From: Oscillospiraceae bacterium
GTDB taxonomy: Bacteria > Bacillota > Clostridia > Oscillospirales > Ruminococcaceae
DNA: 64,000 nt
NCBI GenBank assembly: GCA_031284525.1
Contig: JAISZR010000003.1
Coordinates: forward strand, 1-64,000
Direction of reading: 5' to 3'
Part shown: piece after piece, positions 38,545-49,700 of the stretch
How the letters are laid out: the number at the start of each line of letters is the position of its first letter
Numbering within the stretch: the first letter of the stretch is position 1
The notes under the pieces: generated by a model
Told to the model about the DNA's origin: nothing
The model's input: only the letters and a program-made list of their open reading frames with translations
The model's database searches: none
Translations under genes and position numbers: made by a program

Positions 38545-38690
38545 GGTCCCTAGGCATTCGCGGCAAAGTCGCTTTTTTAAGCATTTCTTAGGTTGCAAAG
38601 AAAGGTTCCAGAAGCAGATCGGGAAAACCGGATAGCTTCTTTGGACCTTCTTACAGTGCTTTTTTCGAGGCAAGAAGAGGGAATTTGATT
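38545..38690. repeat. Structured intergenic element B
   Basis: GCGGCAAAGTCGC-TTTTTT at 38560-38578; AAGGTTCCAGAAGC 38602 / GCTTCTTTGGACCTT 38635; shares blocks with elements A and D. Confidence 0.5.
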
Positions 38691-38717
38691 GATGAACTGG
38701 CAAGTCGGAGGTAGATT

Positions 38718-39707
38718 ATGTTAAATGGTGCAAGCATTTTGATTACTGGTGGAACCGGGTCCTTTGGGAAGAATTGCGCAAAGTACCTGCTCGCAAATTA
38801 TGATGTGAAGAAGATAATAATCTTTTCAAGGGATGAATACAAGCAGTTTATGCTTAGGCAGGAGCTACCCGATCGCAGACTGCGTTTTTTTGTGGGCGAT
38901 GTCAGGGACAAATATAGGTTAAAAAGGGCATTTGATGGCGTTGATTACGTATTGCATGCAGCGGCGATGAAGCAGGTCCCAACCTGTGAATATAACCCGA
39001 TTGAAGCAATCAAAACTAATGTCAATGGGGCCGCAAACATTGTGGATGCGGCTTTGGATGCCGGTGTGAAAAAGGTGATAGCTCTTTCAACAGATAAGGC
39101 AGTTAACCCTATTAATCTTTATGGTGGCACAAAGTTACTTTCGGATAAGCTTTTTGTTGCGGCTAATTACTATGTGGGAGGGAAGGGAACGGTTTTTGCA
39201 GTTGTCAGGTATGGCAATGTGGCGGGCAGCCGCGGTTCCGTTATCTCGCATTTTCAGAATTTGGCTAAAAGTGGGGCTAGAAATTTGCCGATAACTGACC
39301 AGAGGATGACTAGATTTTGGATAGGGATAGATAAGGGGATAGAACTGGCGCTGAAGGCGCTTGAACTTTCCAGAGGTGGTGAGATCTTTGTTTCGAAGAT
39401 CCCATCCTTTAAGGTGACGGATCTTGCTAGGGCGATTCTTCCGGGTTGTGGTTTCGATGAGATCGGAATCCGGGAAGGAGAAAAACTTCATGAGATAATG
39501 ATAACGGAGGCCGACGCCAGATTTGCCAGAGAATTCGAGGATCATTACCTAATATATTCACATCTGAATATGGAACGTGTCTCAGCCGTTTCAAAAAGCA
39601 GCGGAGCGAAGTTGCCGGAGGGATTTAGTTATAGTTCAGATAACAATACATCGTGGCTTGGAGTAGATGAATTGCGTGCTCTTTGCGAAAACATAAAAAT
39701 CATCTGA
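38718..39707 (+). CDS. PseB/FnlA-like NAD-dependent sugar-nucleotide 4,6-dehydratase
   Basis: ILITGGTGSFGKNCAKYLL; DYVLHAAAMKQVPTCEYNPIEAIKTNV; STDKAVNPINLYGGTKLLSDKL. Confidence 0.9.
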   Translation: MLNGASILITGGTGSFGKNCAKYLLANYDVKKIIIFSRDEYKQFMLRQELPDRRLRFFVGDVRDKYRLKRAFDGVDYVLHAAAMKQVPTCEYNPIEAIKTNVNGAANIVDAALDAGVKKVIALSTDKAVNPINLYGGTKLLSDKLFVAANYYVGGKGTVFAVVRYGNVAGSRGSVISHFQNLAKSGARNLPITDQRMTRFWIGIDKGIELALKALELSRGGEIFVSKIPSFKVTDLARAILPGCGFDEIGIREGEKLHEIMITEADARFAREFEDHYLIYSHLNMERVSAVSKSSGAKLPEGFSYSSDNNTSWLGVDELRALCENIKII

Positions 39708-39746
39708 GACGGCCGATGAGATGACCAAGACGGCGGAGGTTTTGGG

Positions 39747-40334
39747 ATGGGCAGTAATGGTATTTGGCGTAGGATAAAGAGTAAAAACGAATTTTTTTTG
39801 ACGCAGTTGTTCATTGCTCCTATTGTGATTTGCGGGAACTCTTGGCAAGCAGGTTTGGTTTTTTCGTTCGCTGTGGTTTTGGTTGTTCTCGCATCAGAGA
39901 TCATCTCAAACACCTTCAGGAGTAGATTGTATGTAAAGTTGGGCGCGATTTTTAACATTTTCATCTCGTGTTTGATTTATATTCCGGTATTTATCTTATT
40001 CAAAGAGAACTATCCTTATGTTGTGGATTCAAACAAGATCTATTTGCCGATTTTGGTTTTGCATACCTTTGCATTTAGTGATTCTAAGGTGTTTACAAAA
40101 ACAGGGAATGCTTACAAGCCTTTTGGGCTGCTAAACAGCGTTCTTTATGTTTTGTTTTTTAGCGTGCAGATACTATTGATCTCGGGGTTGCGAGAGTGGT
40201 TGAGTGGTCACAGGTTTTGGGGCCCGGGAATTGCGGGTTTTGCGTTCCCATTTGGTGGATTCATCATTATGGGATTTGTGTTAGCGGGAATCAACAAGCT
40301 TGCCAAAATCGAGAGTGCGGAACATGAAGCTTGA
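39747..40334 (+). CDS. RnfA/RnfE-family-like integral membrane protein
   Basis: Hydrophobic; ends LISGLREWLSGHRFWGPGIAGFAFPFGGFIIMGFVLAGINKL, resembling the RnfE end. Confidence 0.55.
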   Translation: MGSNGIWRRIKSKNEFFLTQLFIAPIVICGNSWQAGLVFSFAVVLVVLASEIISNTFRSRLYVKLGAIFNIFISCLIYIPVFILFKENYPYVVDSNKIYLPILVLHTFAFSDSKVFTKTGNAYKPFGLLNSVLYVLFFSVQILLISGLREWLSGHRFWGPGIAGFAFPFGGFIIMGFVLAGINKLAKIESAEHEA

Positions 40335-40461
40335 CGGCAAATCCTGGTTGTATACGGACTTCGGGGAATTAGAAAACGAGTTTTGCAAGAAACTAGTCGA
40401 GGCGAGGGGCGCTGCGGTTGCCGTCGGCGGAGTGCCGTTGAAGGCGAAAAGGACATATTGA
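40324..40461 (+). CDS. Small 45-aa ORF, overlaps the upstream gene stop
   Basis: MKLDGKSWLYTDFGELENEFCKKLVEARGAAVAVGGVPLKAKRTY*; possible coupling through an 11-nt overlap. Confidence 0.35.
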   Translation: MKLDGKSWLYTDFGELENEFCKKLVEARGAAVAVGGVPLKAKRTY

Positions 40462-40586
40462 TGTTTGAAAAGGATTTTGATATAATTTCCTTGGATGCGG
40501 GTTTCGTAATCTGTTATTTCAGAACTGAAGGGTCGCTTAGGCCGTTAGCGCGATTCACCAAAAAGTCGGTCGGGGTCCGGCTGTGA
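40461..40586 (+). CDS. Small 41-aa ORF coupled by TGATG
   Basis: MFEKDFDIISLDAGFVICYFRTEGSLRPLARFTKKSVGVRL*. Confidence 0.3.
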   Translation: MFEKDFDIISLDAGFVICYFRTEGSLRPLARFTKKSVGVRL

Positions 40587-40645
40587 AGATTGTTTTTGCG
40601 GGCGCGTGGGAGCATTTTTAAAAGGGTGGGAGGTGTAACACTATT

Positions 40646-41203
40646 ATGATATCAGCGGGAGATTTTAGAAATGGCGTAACGTTCGAAATGGATGGCGTGG
40701 CTTATCAGATAATTGAATTTCAGCATGTTAAGCCTGGGAAAGGTGCGGCCTTTGTACGAACGAAGGTAAGAAATGTGCTCACAGGAGCAGTGATTGACAA
40801 AACGTTTAATCCAACGGATAAGTTCCCGGAAGCATTCATCGAACGAAAAGAGATGCAGTACCTATATAATGAGGACGGCCTTTATTATTTTATGGACAAT
40901 GAGACATATGAGACGGTCCAGATAAGCGGGGACGTTTTGAAATCGAACTTTAAGTTTGCGAAAGAAAATATGGAAATGAAGATCACATCATTTAATGGGA
41001 ATATTTTGGGAGTTGAGCTGCCTTTTTTTGTTGTCCTTGAAGTAACAAAGACGGAACCTGGAGTCAAAGGAGACACCGCAACCAACGTGACAAAGAACGC
41101 AATTTTAGAAACGGGAGCAGAGATAAAGGTTCCGATGTTTGTGAATGAAGGTGACAAAATTAGAATAGATACAAGAACTGGAGATTATATGGAAAGAGCG
41201 TAG
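40646..41203 (+). CDS. efp: Elongation factor P
   Basis: [58 protein letters not shown]. Confidence 0.97.
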   Translation: MISAGDFRNGVTFEMDGVAYQIIEFQHVKPGKGAAFVRTKVRNVLTGAVIDKTFNPTDKFPEAFIERKEMQYLYNEDGLYYFMDNETYETVQISGDVLKSNFKFAKENMEMKITSFNGNILGVELPFFVVLEVTKTEPGVKGDTATNVTKNAILETGAEIKVPMFVNEGDKIRIDTRTGDYMERA

Positions 41204-41402
41204 ATTCTAGTGAGACTTATGGTAGGAGAAAGTAAAAGTTACGCTTTGGTTGAAGAGTGGTAGCAGAAATCGCTTCTTTCCGGTAATGTCTTTTACATAG
41301 CATGAGGTGTTGAAACGCTTGTTGTTTCAACTAAATTGTTGTATAATTTCAATGGTTAACTATTCTCTGGGGGTGGTTCCAGAGGGGCAAAAGGATGTGT
41401 GT

Positions 41403-42068
41403 ATGGAGCTTGAGGATGCGCCAAAAAAAGTGAATAAAAAAAACGTTTTGACTGGTCTGCTTGTATTTGTTTTTGCGCTAGTTGGGTTGGTAGCAGTCTT
41501 TGGTCGGTTGTTCGGCTTCCTTTCAGACATCCTGAGTGGGCGCAATGAAAAGGAAAGGTTGACGAAATTTATTGAACCGGTTTTGATGTGTGATCCGGTG
41601 CCATTTGACGCAGGGGCAAAGCTTAGTGATAGCTTGTTATTTGAAGTGGCAATGAACAACATTTTTCTGAACAGCAAAAAGAAATACGCCAAAAGTGACG
41701 ATAATGAATATATTATTCCGGAAAGTGACGTGGAAGTGAGTGTGGGCGAGTTTTTTGGCACTTCACAAAGACTCAAACATCAGAGCCTCAGGGATTTTTC
41801 CAAATTTTATTGTACTTATAGGCCAGAGGAATCGGCTTACCACGTTCAATTGGCGAGTCAGATTAATGGGTACCTTCCGTTAATTTCAGGTATAGAAAGG
41901 GGAGGTGGTCTGATTCGCCTGACTGTTGGGTATGCTAGACCGCAAATGTTCTTGCGTGATGAACAAGGTGAACTTCAAGTTGACAAAGAAATGATATATG
42001 TGGTCAAAAAAGAGAAGAGTAAGTATAGATTAGTGGCAATTGAGGATCCCGAAACGCCCCGAGAGTAG
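41403..42068 (+). CDS. Single-TM exported protein of unknown function
   Basis: MELEDAPKKVNKKNVLTGLLVFVFALVGLVAVFGRLFGFL; RBS-proximal ATG at 41403. Confidence 0.65.
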   Translation: MELEDAPKKVNKKNVLTGLLVFVFALVGLVAVFGRLFGFLSDILSGRNEKERLTKFIEPVLMCDPVPFDAGAKLSDSLLFEVAMNNIFLNSKKKYAKSDDNEYIIPESDVEVSVGEFFGTSQRLKHQSLRDFSKFYCTYRPEESAYHVQLASQINGYLPLISGIERGGGLIRLTVGYARPQMFLRDEQGELQVDKEMIYVVKKEKSKYRLVAIEDPETPRE

Positions 42069-42110
42069 TTTCTGGAGGAGAGATGAGCAATTCTAGATAA
42101 TGGCCTAAGC

Positions 42111-43478
42111 ATGACTTTTATGGAGGCAATAAGAAATCGCAACGAACAAAGAGCGAGAGCTAACTACTTTGTTCACTCCTATGGTTGTAAGCAAAATGTT
42201 GCTGACTGCGAGCGGATCCGCGGGATTCTTGAGCTTTTGGGGTTCAAGCAGGGGACGAGCACAGAGAAGAGTGACATAATAATATATAATACCTGTGGGG
42301 TGCGACGCACGGCGACCGATAGGGTCCTTGGGAACATTGGGGCTCTAAAAAAGTTGAAAATCAAAAATCCAGAGCTTATTATTGGTGTGTGTGGGTGCAT
42401 GGTCGAGCAAGAGGGTGTGGCAGATTACCTAGCAAGAAGGTTCCCGTTTGTGGATCTTATTTTTGGAACTAATCTGATCCATCATTTGCCGCGGTTTTTG
42501 TATGAAGTTTCGTTTGGGGCGCGGAAAATACGTGAGACAAAGCTCGATGACGGGATTGTTGAAGGTTTGCCGATCAGCCGTGAGGCGGGTGTGGTTGGCC
42601 TTGTTCCCATAACGTATGGTTGTGACAATTTCTGCAGTTATTGTGTAGTCCCCTATGTGAGAGGTCGTGAGCGTAGCAGGGAACCGGAAGTGATCTTAAA
42701 CGAGATACGGGATTTGGTAGCGCAGGGTTACAAAGAGATCACACTTCTTGGCCAAAATGTTAATTCTTACGGCAAGGGGTTGGCTTGCAAGGTTAATTTT
42801 GCTGAGTTGCTCGCAAAGATTGATTCGTTGCCGGGCAGGTTTAGGGTTAGGTTTCTCACGTCCCACCCCAAGGACTGCTCGAAGGAATTGATCGATACAA
42901 TTGCCGGGAGCGAAAAAATCTGTAAACAGATACATCTCCCGGTTCAAAGTGGCAGCGACGATGTCTTAAGGCTCATGAACAGGGGGTACACAAGAGAGCA
43001 ATATTTGGACCTGGTGAGATATCTTAAAGAGAAAATACCTGGTGTGTCGCTTGGCAGTGATATAATTGTGGGGTTCCCAGGTGAAGGTGAACGGGAGTTT
43101 TTGCAAACGTTGAGCCTTGTGAAGGAAATAAAGTTCAACCTGCTATTCACTTTTGTGTATTCGCCAAGGAAGGGAACTAGGGCTGCGGATATGCCGGATG
43201 CGACCCCCAAAGAAGAAAAAAAAGCTTGGCTTGGTCGGTTGTTAAAGGAGCAAGAACTTATTAGTGATGAGCAAAATGCAAAACAGTGTGGGAAGGTCAA
43301 GGTTGTTTTGCCGGAACGTTTTACCGAAACAGCTGGCAAGTCGGTTCTTTTGGGGAAGTGCGGAAATGGGTTCTTGGTGGAATTTGAAGGGGAAAGAGGT
43401 TTGATTGGGGAGTTTGTTGAGGTCAAGATAGTGGGAGCGACAAGAAGAAGTCTGGTTGGCGAAAGAATGACAAAATGA
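42111..43478 (+). CDS. miaB: tRNA-2-methylthio-N6-dimethylallyladenosine synthase
   Basis: SYGCKQNVADCERIRG; CDNFCSYCVVPYVRGRERSR radical SAM motif; TRAM-like C-terminus. Confidence 0.94.
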   Translation: MTFMEAIRNRNEQRARANYFVHSYGCKQNVADCERIRGILELLGFKQGTSTEKSDIIIYNTCGVRRTATDRVLGNIGALKKLKIKNPELIIGVCGCMVEQEGVADYLARRFPFVDLIFGTNLIHHLPRFLYEVSFGARKIRETKLDDGIVEGLPISREAGVVGLVPITYGCDNFCSYCVVPYVRGRERSREPEVILNEIRDLVAQGYKEITLLGQNVNSYGKGLACKVNFAELLAKIDSLPGRFRVRFLTSHPKDCSKELIDTIAGSEKICKQIHLPVQSGSDDVLRLMNRGYTREQYLDLVRYLKEKIPGVSLGSDIIVGFPGEGEREFLQTLSLVKEIKFNLLFTFVYSPRKGTRAADMPDATPKEEKKAWLGRLLKEQELISDEQNAKQCGKVKVVLPERFTETAGKSVLLGKCGNGFLVEFEGERGLIGEFVEVKIVGATRRSLVGERMTK

Positions 43479-43918
43479 GGGAGAGGATGATAATTACGGT
43501 GGGTGTAACTGTGCTTGATTTGTTTCGCGATTTTACCTTAAAGCTTCAGGAAGACGAAATGGTACAAAAATATATGGAGGCCCAAAAACAGGTGGATTCA
43601 GATGAAGTTTTGAACCGGGAAGTTGAAAAATTCAATAGCATCAAGGCGGATTTGAACTTTGAACTTGCAAGGGAATTGAAAGACACAGAAAAAGTAAAGG
43701 AACTGAATTTGGAACTCAAAAAACTTTATGACGTTATCGAAAGCAATCCTAAGATGGTAGCGTTGAATGAATCTAAAACCTCTGTGAATAAGTTCGTGCA
43801 AGATCTGAACTATATTTTGGTAGAAGCTATCAATGGTGCGGATCCCTATGCGGTGGACCCTGATGTTTACTCCTCGTGCCGCGGTGGGTGTTGTTCTTGT
43901 GAGGGAGGCTGTCACTAA
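43475..43918 (+). CDS. YlbF/YmcA family protein with a Cys-rich tail
   Basis: YMEAQKQVDSDEVLNREVEKFNSIK...; tail SSCRGGCCSCEGGCH. Confidence 0.8.
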   Translation: MRERMIITVGVTVLDLFRDFTLKLQEDEMVQKYMEAQKQVDSDEVLNREVEKFNSIKADLNFELARELKDTEKVKELNLELKKLYDVIESNPKMVALNESKTSVNKFVQDLNYILVEAINGADPYAVDPDVYSSCRGGCCSCEGGCH

Positions 43919-44056
43919 TTCCGATCCCCGGTGTCTTTGGGGGTGTTCGCTTTCCAAGCAATCCAGATTAGATGCTTTTTCCCAAAGTTTAGAGTTGTTT
44001 GTTTTGTGTTTTATTTAGTTTCAAATCTTACCACATTGGGAGGGTTAAAGCTGGTA

Positions 44057-46681
44057 ATGGAAATACTTTCCCCCATGATGCAGCAATATTTCAGCATCAA
44101 AAAAAACCACAAGGACCACATTTTGTTTTTCAGAGTTGGTGACTTTTATGAGATGTTTTTCGATGATGCCGTGCTATGTTCCAAGGAACTAGATATCATA
44201 CTAACAGGCAAAGAACGTGGACGTAGAGAAAAGGTCCCAATGTGTGGCGTGCCAATAGTTTCTTATGAGGGATATGTTGCAAAGCTTGTGAGTAAAGGTT
44301 ATAAGGTTGCAATTTGTGAGCAGGTTGAGAGTGTTGTTGATTCAAAGGGGCTTGTTAAAAGAGATGTCGTGAGGGTTATTACGCCAGGCACGATAATTGA
44401 AGATAGCATTTTAAAAGAGGACGAGAATAATTATATTTGCTGTGTGAACTATAGCGGGCTGGATTCTCCCGTTGGAATCTGCTTTGCCGACAGTTCAACA
44501 GGTGAGCTTTTTGTTACGGATATTGATGGCAAAAATGATGAGAATATAGAATATAAGATTGTCAACGAACTTGCGAGATTTTTGCCAAAAGAGATTCTAA
44601 CAACGTCGAAAATAAAGGAACTTGGCTTTGTTATGAGTTTTTTAAAGGGAAGGTTAATGTGTGCAGCTGACGTGTTAGATGCTTCGAAGTTCGATGAAAA
44701 TGTTGCAAGAAGCAGGGTAGTGGATCATTTTAAGCAACCGGTTCTAGAAAAGCTCGGAATAAAAGAAATTTCTTGTGGCGTGGTTGCTTTGGGGGCTTTG
44801 CTTGATTATTTTTATGAGTATCAAAAGAGCGGATTGCAGCGATTTACAAGTATAAACTTCTATAATGAAGCGCAATTTATTAACTTGGGGAGTCAGTCTC
44901 AACGCAATTTGGACATTTTGGAAAACTCACAAACAAAGGGTAAAAAGGGGTCGCTGCTTGGAGTATTAGATAGGACAAAGACGGCAATGGGGAAACGTAT
45001 GATGAAAAAGTATCTTACACGTCCTCTTGTGAATATAGTGATAATAGACCAGAGACTCAGTGCCGTTGAAGAGCTAAGCAAAAACAATACTACACTATCC
45101 GATTTGACTGATTTGTTTGCAAGTGTTTTTGATATCGAGCGGATTTTAACAAAGATCGTGTTTGGGAATGCCAATCCAAGAGAATTGAGAAGTTTGGAAT
45201 TCACTTTGAGAAGGCTGCCCGACATTAAGGATCTTTTAAGAAACATGAGTTCTTCGGGGTTGGCAAGCATCTATAGTAAGTTGGATGTACTCGCAGACGT
45301 CAGAACGCTTATAGACGAAATTGTCTCGGAAGAGCCACCGGTGAACTTTAAAGATGGCGAGATAATCAAGCGTGGACACAATGAGGCTATCGACGAACTG
45401 CGGAATCTTTTGAAAAACTCAAAGGGGTATCTTGCCAAGATTGAGCACGAAGAGCGTCAAAGGACGGGGATAAAAAATCTGAAAGTTGGATATAATAGGG
45501 TATTCGGTTACTTTATTGAACTCTCTAGGCAAAGTTCGGATTTGGTGCCAGATTATTACGTTAGAAAGCAAACTCTTAGCAATTGTGAACGCTACATCAC
45601 AAATTCTCTTAAGGAACTTGAAGAAAAAATACTTACGGCGAATGAACGGCTTCATGATTTGGAGATGCAGGTTTTTAGCCAGTTGATAAAGAGGGTTGCG
45701 GACCAAACGGCGAGGATTGGGCAAACAGCAGCTCTCCTAGCGGAGCTTGATGTTTTGTGTTCGTTTGCGACTGTTTCAGTTTCAAACAGGTATGTAAAAC
45801 CCACAGTTTCTCACGAAGGTGGCATCGAGATTAAAGATGGCCGGCACCCGATTGTGGAAGAGTTAAAAGAACGGGATTGCGCGGAGGGATTTGTTGCAAA
45901 CGACTGTGTGTTGGATAACGATCAAAACCAAGTTGCCATTATAACGGGGCCTAACATGGCCGGCAAATCGACCTATATGAAGCAGAATGCACTTATTGTT
46001 CTGATGGCACAAATTGGTTGTTTTGTGCCGGCATCTTTTGCCAAAATTGGAATCGTTGATGGTATTTATACTAGAATCGGAGCAAGTGATGATATTATGT
46101 CCGGGCAATCCACATTTATGGTTGAGATGAGTGAGGTTGCATATATTTTAAGCAATGCAACACGGAATAGTTTGATTATTTTGGATGAAGTTGGTCGCGG
46201 AACTTCCACATATGACGGGATGAGCATTGCAAGGGCCATTTTAGAATACATTTTGGATAAAGAGGTTTGTGGTGCAAAAACTTTGTTTGCAACCCACTAC
46301 CATGAAATAACGGATATTGAGGGAAGCTTTGCGGGGGTAAAAAACTATAATATTGCGGTGAAAAAACGGGAAAACGATATTGTGTTTCTTAAAAGGATTG
46401 TCAAAGGAGCCACAAACAAAAGTTATGGGATCGAAGTTTCTAAACTATCTAAGTTGCCTGCGCGGGTTGTTGATAGGGCCTCTCAAATTTTGAGTGATTT
46501 GGAGCAAAAACACAAAAGTGCAGGGGTTGTGGCAAGTGATTCAAAAAGTTCGCCTGAATTGGAACCCAGCGTCAGTGAGTTTCTTGAAAAACTTGATGTG
46601 AATGTGCTTTCCCCGATAGAGGCCATGAACGCACTGATTGAATTGAAAAACAAGTATGAAAAAACAAAGGGCGAGGGGTAA
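44057..46681 (+). CDS. mutS: DNA mismatch repair protein MutS
   Basis: SPMMQQYFSIKKNHKDHILFFRVGDFYEMF; ITGPNMAGKSTYMKQ; LDEVGRGTSTYDGMSIA. Confidence 0.97.
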   Translation: MEILSPMMQQYFSIKKNHKDHILFFRVGDFYEMFFDDAVLCSKELDIILTGKERGRREKVPMCGVPIVSYEGYVAKLVSKGYKVAICEQVESVVDSKGLVKRDVVRVITPGTIIEDSILKEDENNYICCVNYSGLDSPVGICFADSSTGELFVTDIDGKNDENIEYKIVNELARFLPKEILTTSKIKELGFVMSFLKGRLMCAADVLDASKFDENVARSRVVDHFKQPVLEKLGIKEISCGVVALGALLDYFYEYQKSGLQRFTSINFYNEAQFINLGSQSQRNLDILENSQTKGKKGSLLGVLDRTKTAMGKRMMKKYLTRPLVNIVIIDQRLSAVEELSKNNTTLSDLTDLFASVFDIERILTKIVFGNANPRELRSLEFTLRRLPDIKDLLRNMSSSGLASIYSKLDVLADVRTLIDEIVSEEPPVNFKDGEIIKRGHNEAIDELRNLLKNSKGYLAKIEHEERQRTGIKNLKVGYNRVFGYFIELSRQSSDLVPDYYVRKQTLSNCERYITNSLKELEEKILTANERLHDLEMQVFSQLIKRVADQTARIGQTAALLAELDVLCSFATVSVSNRYVKPTVSHEGGIEIKDGRHPIVEELKERDCAEGFVANDCVLDNDQNQVAIITGPNMAGKSTYMKQNALIVLMAQIGCFVPASFAKIGIVDGIYTRIGASDDIMSGQSTFMVEMSEVAYILSNATRNSLIILDEVGRGTSTYDGMSIARAILEYILDKEVCGAKTLFATHYHEITDIEGSFAGVKNYNIAVKKRENDIVFLKRIVKGATNKSYGIEVSKLSKLPARVVDRASQILSDLEQKHKSAGVVASDSKSSPELEPSVSEFLEKLDVNVLSPIEAMNALIELKNKYEKTKGEG

Positions 46682-46713
46682 AAGTGAAGCACAAAGGAAG
46701 GTGAAGTGAAACT

Positions 46714-49700
46714 GTGGATCCGAGGGATATAGATTTTGTTCAGATGGAACACGACATTTTGAAGTTTTGGGAAGAGAATCGATGTTTTGAAAAGCTGGTA
46801 AAGAAGAATGCGGGGAAGAAGATTTTTAGATTTCTGGATGGCCCTGTGACGGCGAATAATCCGATGGGGGTTCACCACGCTTGGGGTAGAACTCTTAAAG
46901 ATTTGTTCATCAGATATAAGAGTATGAGTGGGTATACTTCGCATTACAGAAGTGGGTTCGATGGCCAAGGGCTCTGGGTCGAAGTTGAAGTTGAAAAGGA
47001 ACTTGGGTTCAAAAGCAAGCAAGATATCGAGGATTATGGGATTTCTGAATTCACTGACAGGTGTATGGAAAGGGTCAGCAAATATTCAAAAATAATCACT
47101 GAGCAATCTAAAAGGCTTGGACAGTGGATGGATTGGGAAAATTCATATTACACAAATACTGATCAGAATATAGAAGGAATCTGGCAGTTCCTTAAGGTTT
47201 GCCACGGGAACGGCTGGCTCAAAAAGGCAAGTAGACCCATGGCATGGTGCCCGCGATGCGGGACTTCCCTCTCTGAACATGAAATGACCGGCTCTCACAA
47301 ATCTATCGAACACGTTTCGGTCTTTGCAAAGCTGCCGGTTAAGGGGAAAGATTTCGAGATTCTGGTTTGGACGACGACCCCTTGGACGCTTTCTGCAAAT
47401 CTTGCGGTCGCCGTTAATCCTAAAGTTGAATATTTTGTTGTTAAATGTGCGTCACACGAAAAGCCCCTAGTTCTTTGCAAAAACGCAATGGGACATATTG
47501 AGCCCGAAAGAGAGATAGTTGCTAAGCTCAAGGGTGAAGAGTTGGTTGGGCTTGAATATGAAACATTTTTCCCGGAATTTGCCATTCAAAAAGGCCGAAA
47601 GCATGAGATTTTGGGTTGGGCTGATGTTTCACCCGAAGAAGGTAGCGGGATAGTTCACATTGCACCGGGCTGCGGAAAAGAAGATTATGAACTTTGCAAA
47701 CCGCTCGGAATTGAAGCAGTTTGCCCGGTTGATGAGAATGGTGTGTTTTATAGTGATTATGGTTTTTTAAGTGGTAAAAAAGCAAGTGAAGTTGCAGATC
47801 TTATTTTTGAAAAACTAAGCGGGGCAGGGAAGTTATTTAAAACGTTGCCAGTCACCCACAGTTACCCGGTGTGTTGGCGTTGCAAAACAGAGGTGCTCTT
47901 CAGATTAGTTAAGGAGTGGTTCATCGAGACTGCCGAGGTCAGACCGCTTCTGCTTGCGGCAAACAAAACAATCAAGTGGGAGCCAGAATATATTGGCAAG
48001 CGCATGGAAGATTGGCTCTGCAATATGGGTGACTGGAACATTTCGAGAAAACGGTTTTACGGTTTGCCGTTGCCAATTTATGAGTGTGAAAAGTGTGGCA
48101 AGGTGACGGTTGTTGGTTCAAAGGTGGAGCTCGCCTCTCTTAGCAGCGATAAAGTTGGCGACATTCCGCATCTTCACAGACCCTGGATTGATGACGTTGG
48201 GGTAAGCTGCCCTGAGTGCGGGGAGCGCGTGAAAAGAGTTCTTGAAGTTGGTGACGTTTGGTTAGATGCTGGAATAGTCCCGTTTTCAACTCTTTGGTAT
48301 TTTGACGATAGAGAAAAATGGGATAAGCACTTCCCGATTGAGTGGGTAACAGAGATGAACGAGCAGGTGCGGCTCTGGTTTTATTCAATGTTGTTTATGA
48401 GTGTAACTCTGATTGGCAAAGCGCCTTATGAACACGTTTTAGCCTATGCCAGTGTGGTTTCTGAAGATGGTTCAAAGTTTTCGAAGACTGGCCATATGAT
48501 CAAGTTTGATGAGGCAGCAGAAAGGCTCGGCGCAGACGCTGTTAGGTACCTTTATGCGGGTTCTGGGATTGCAAATGACGTCAGGTTTGGGTTTAATTTG
48601 GGCGAAGAAGTTAGAAGAAAGCTGCTTGGGTTTTGGAATATTTACTTGTTTTTTGAAACATACGCGAGCTTAGAAAGACCGGATCTTTTGAACAGACCGG
48701 CCTCAGAGCCAAACGAGACAGATGTGTGGTTGGATGCAAGGGTGACTCTGTTTGCCGAGAGAGCAAGGGAGTCCTATGAAGTTTATGATTCACAGGGGGT
48801 CGTCAGTGAGTTTGAACAGGGGATAGATGACATTTCGAATTGGTATATTCGGATCAACAGAAAGAGATTTTGGCAAGGGGAAACCAATGCGTTTCTTGCA
48901 CTTTTCGATGCAATCAAACGCTTAGCAATCGTAATGGCTCCGATCATCCCGTTTATGAGTGAGTTTATCTGGCAAAATCTGGTGCGTAAACTTAGGCCGA
49001 ACGAACTGCTTTCGGTCCACTTGAATGAGTTCGAGGGGAAGCGTGATCTAACAGAGGCGCAGCTGAAAATTTTAGCAGAAACAGATATAATTCGGCAGGT
49101 GATTACTCTGGCGCTCAAAGCCAGAAACGAAAAGCAGATCAAAATTAGGCAGCCGCTTTCTAAGCTCTATGTGATCGTTCCCAAAGAGCAAAAAGGACCA
49201 GTCACAAACGCAAAAGAAATCATAATGAATGAGGTAAATGTAAAGGAACTTGAGTTGTTAGAAAGTGACGAGAGCCTTTTGACTAAACGGTTGGAACTTG
49301 ATTTCAAAAAGGCCGGTAGTGTTTTGAAGGGGGAGCTGCCAAAATTCAAAAAGGCCCTAGATGAGGCAACAAAAGAGGACCTTGAAGTGGCGGTTGATAC
49401 GATTTTACGTGGCAAAGAGCTGAAAATTTCTGGCTTTGATGATTTTGTTGCCGCTGACCTTTTTGTGGTGAAGAGCGAAACAAAAGATGGGGTGCATCTG
49501 GTTCAAGAAAAAGGGATTTCGGTCGCTCTTGAGACCAATCTTTCAGAAGAACTTGTAAGGGAAGGGATATACAGAGAGTTGTTGCGCAACTGTCAGGTTA
49601 TTCGCAAAGAAGCTGATTTTAGGGTGGACCAACGGATATATCTTGGAATCAGCTCGGATAATGAGTTGCTTGATTCTGTGCTTTCGGAATATAAAGATAA

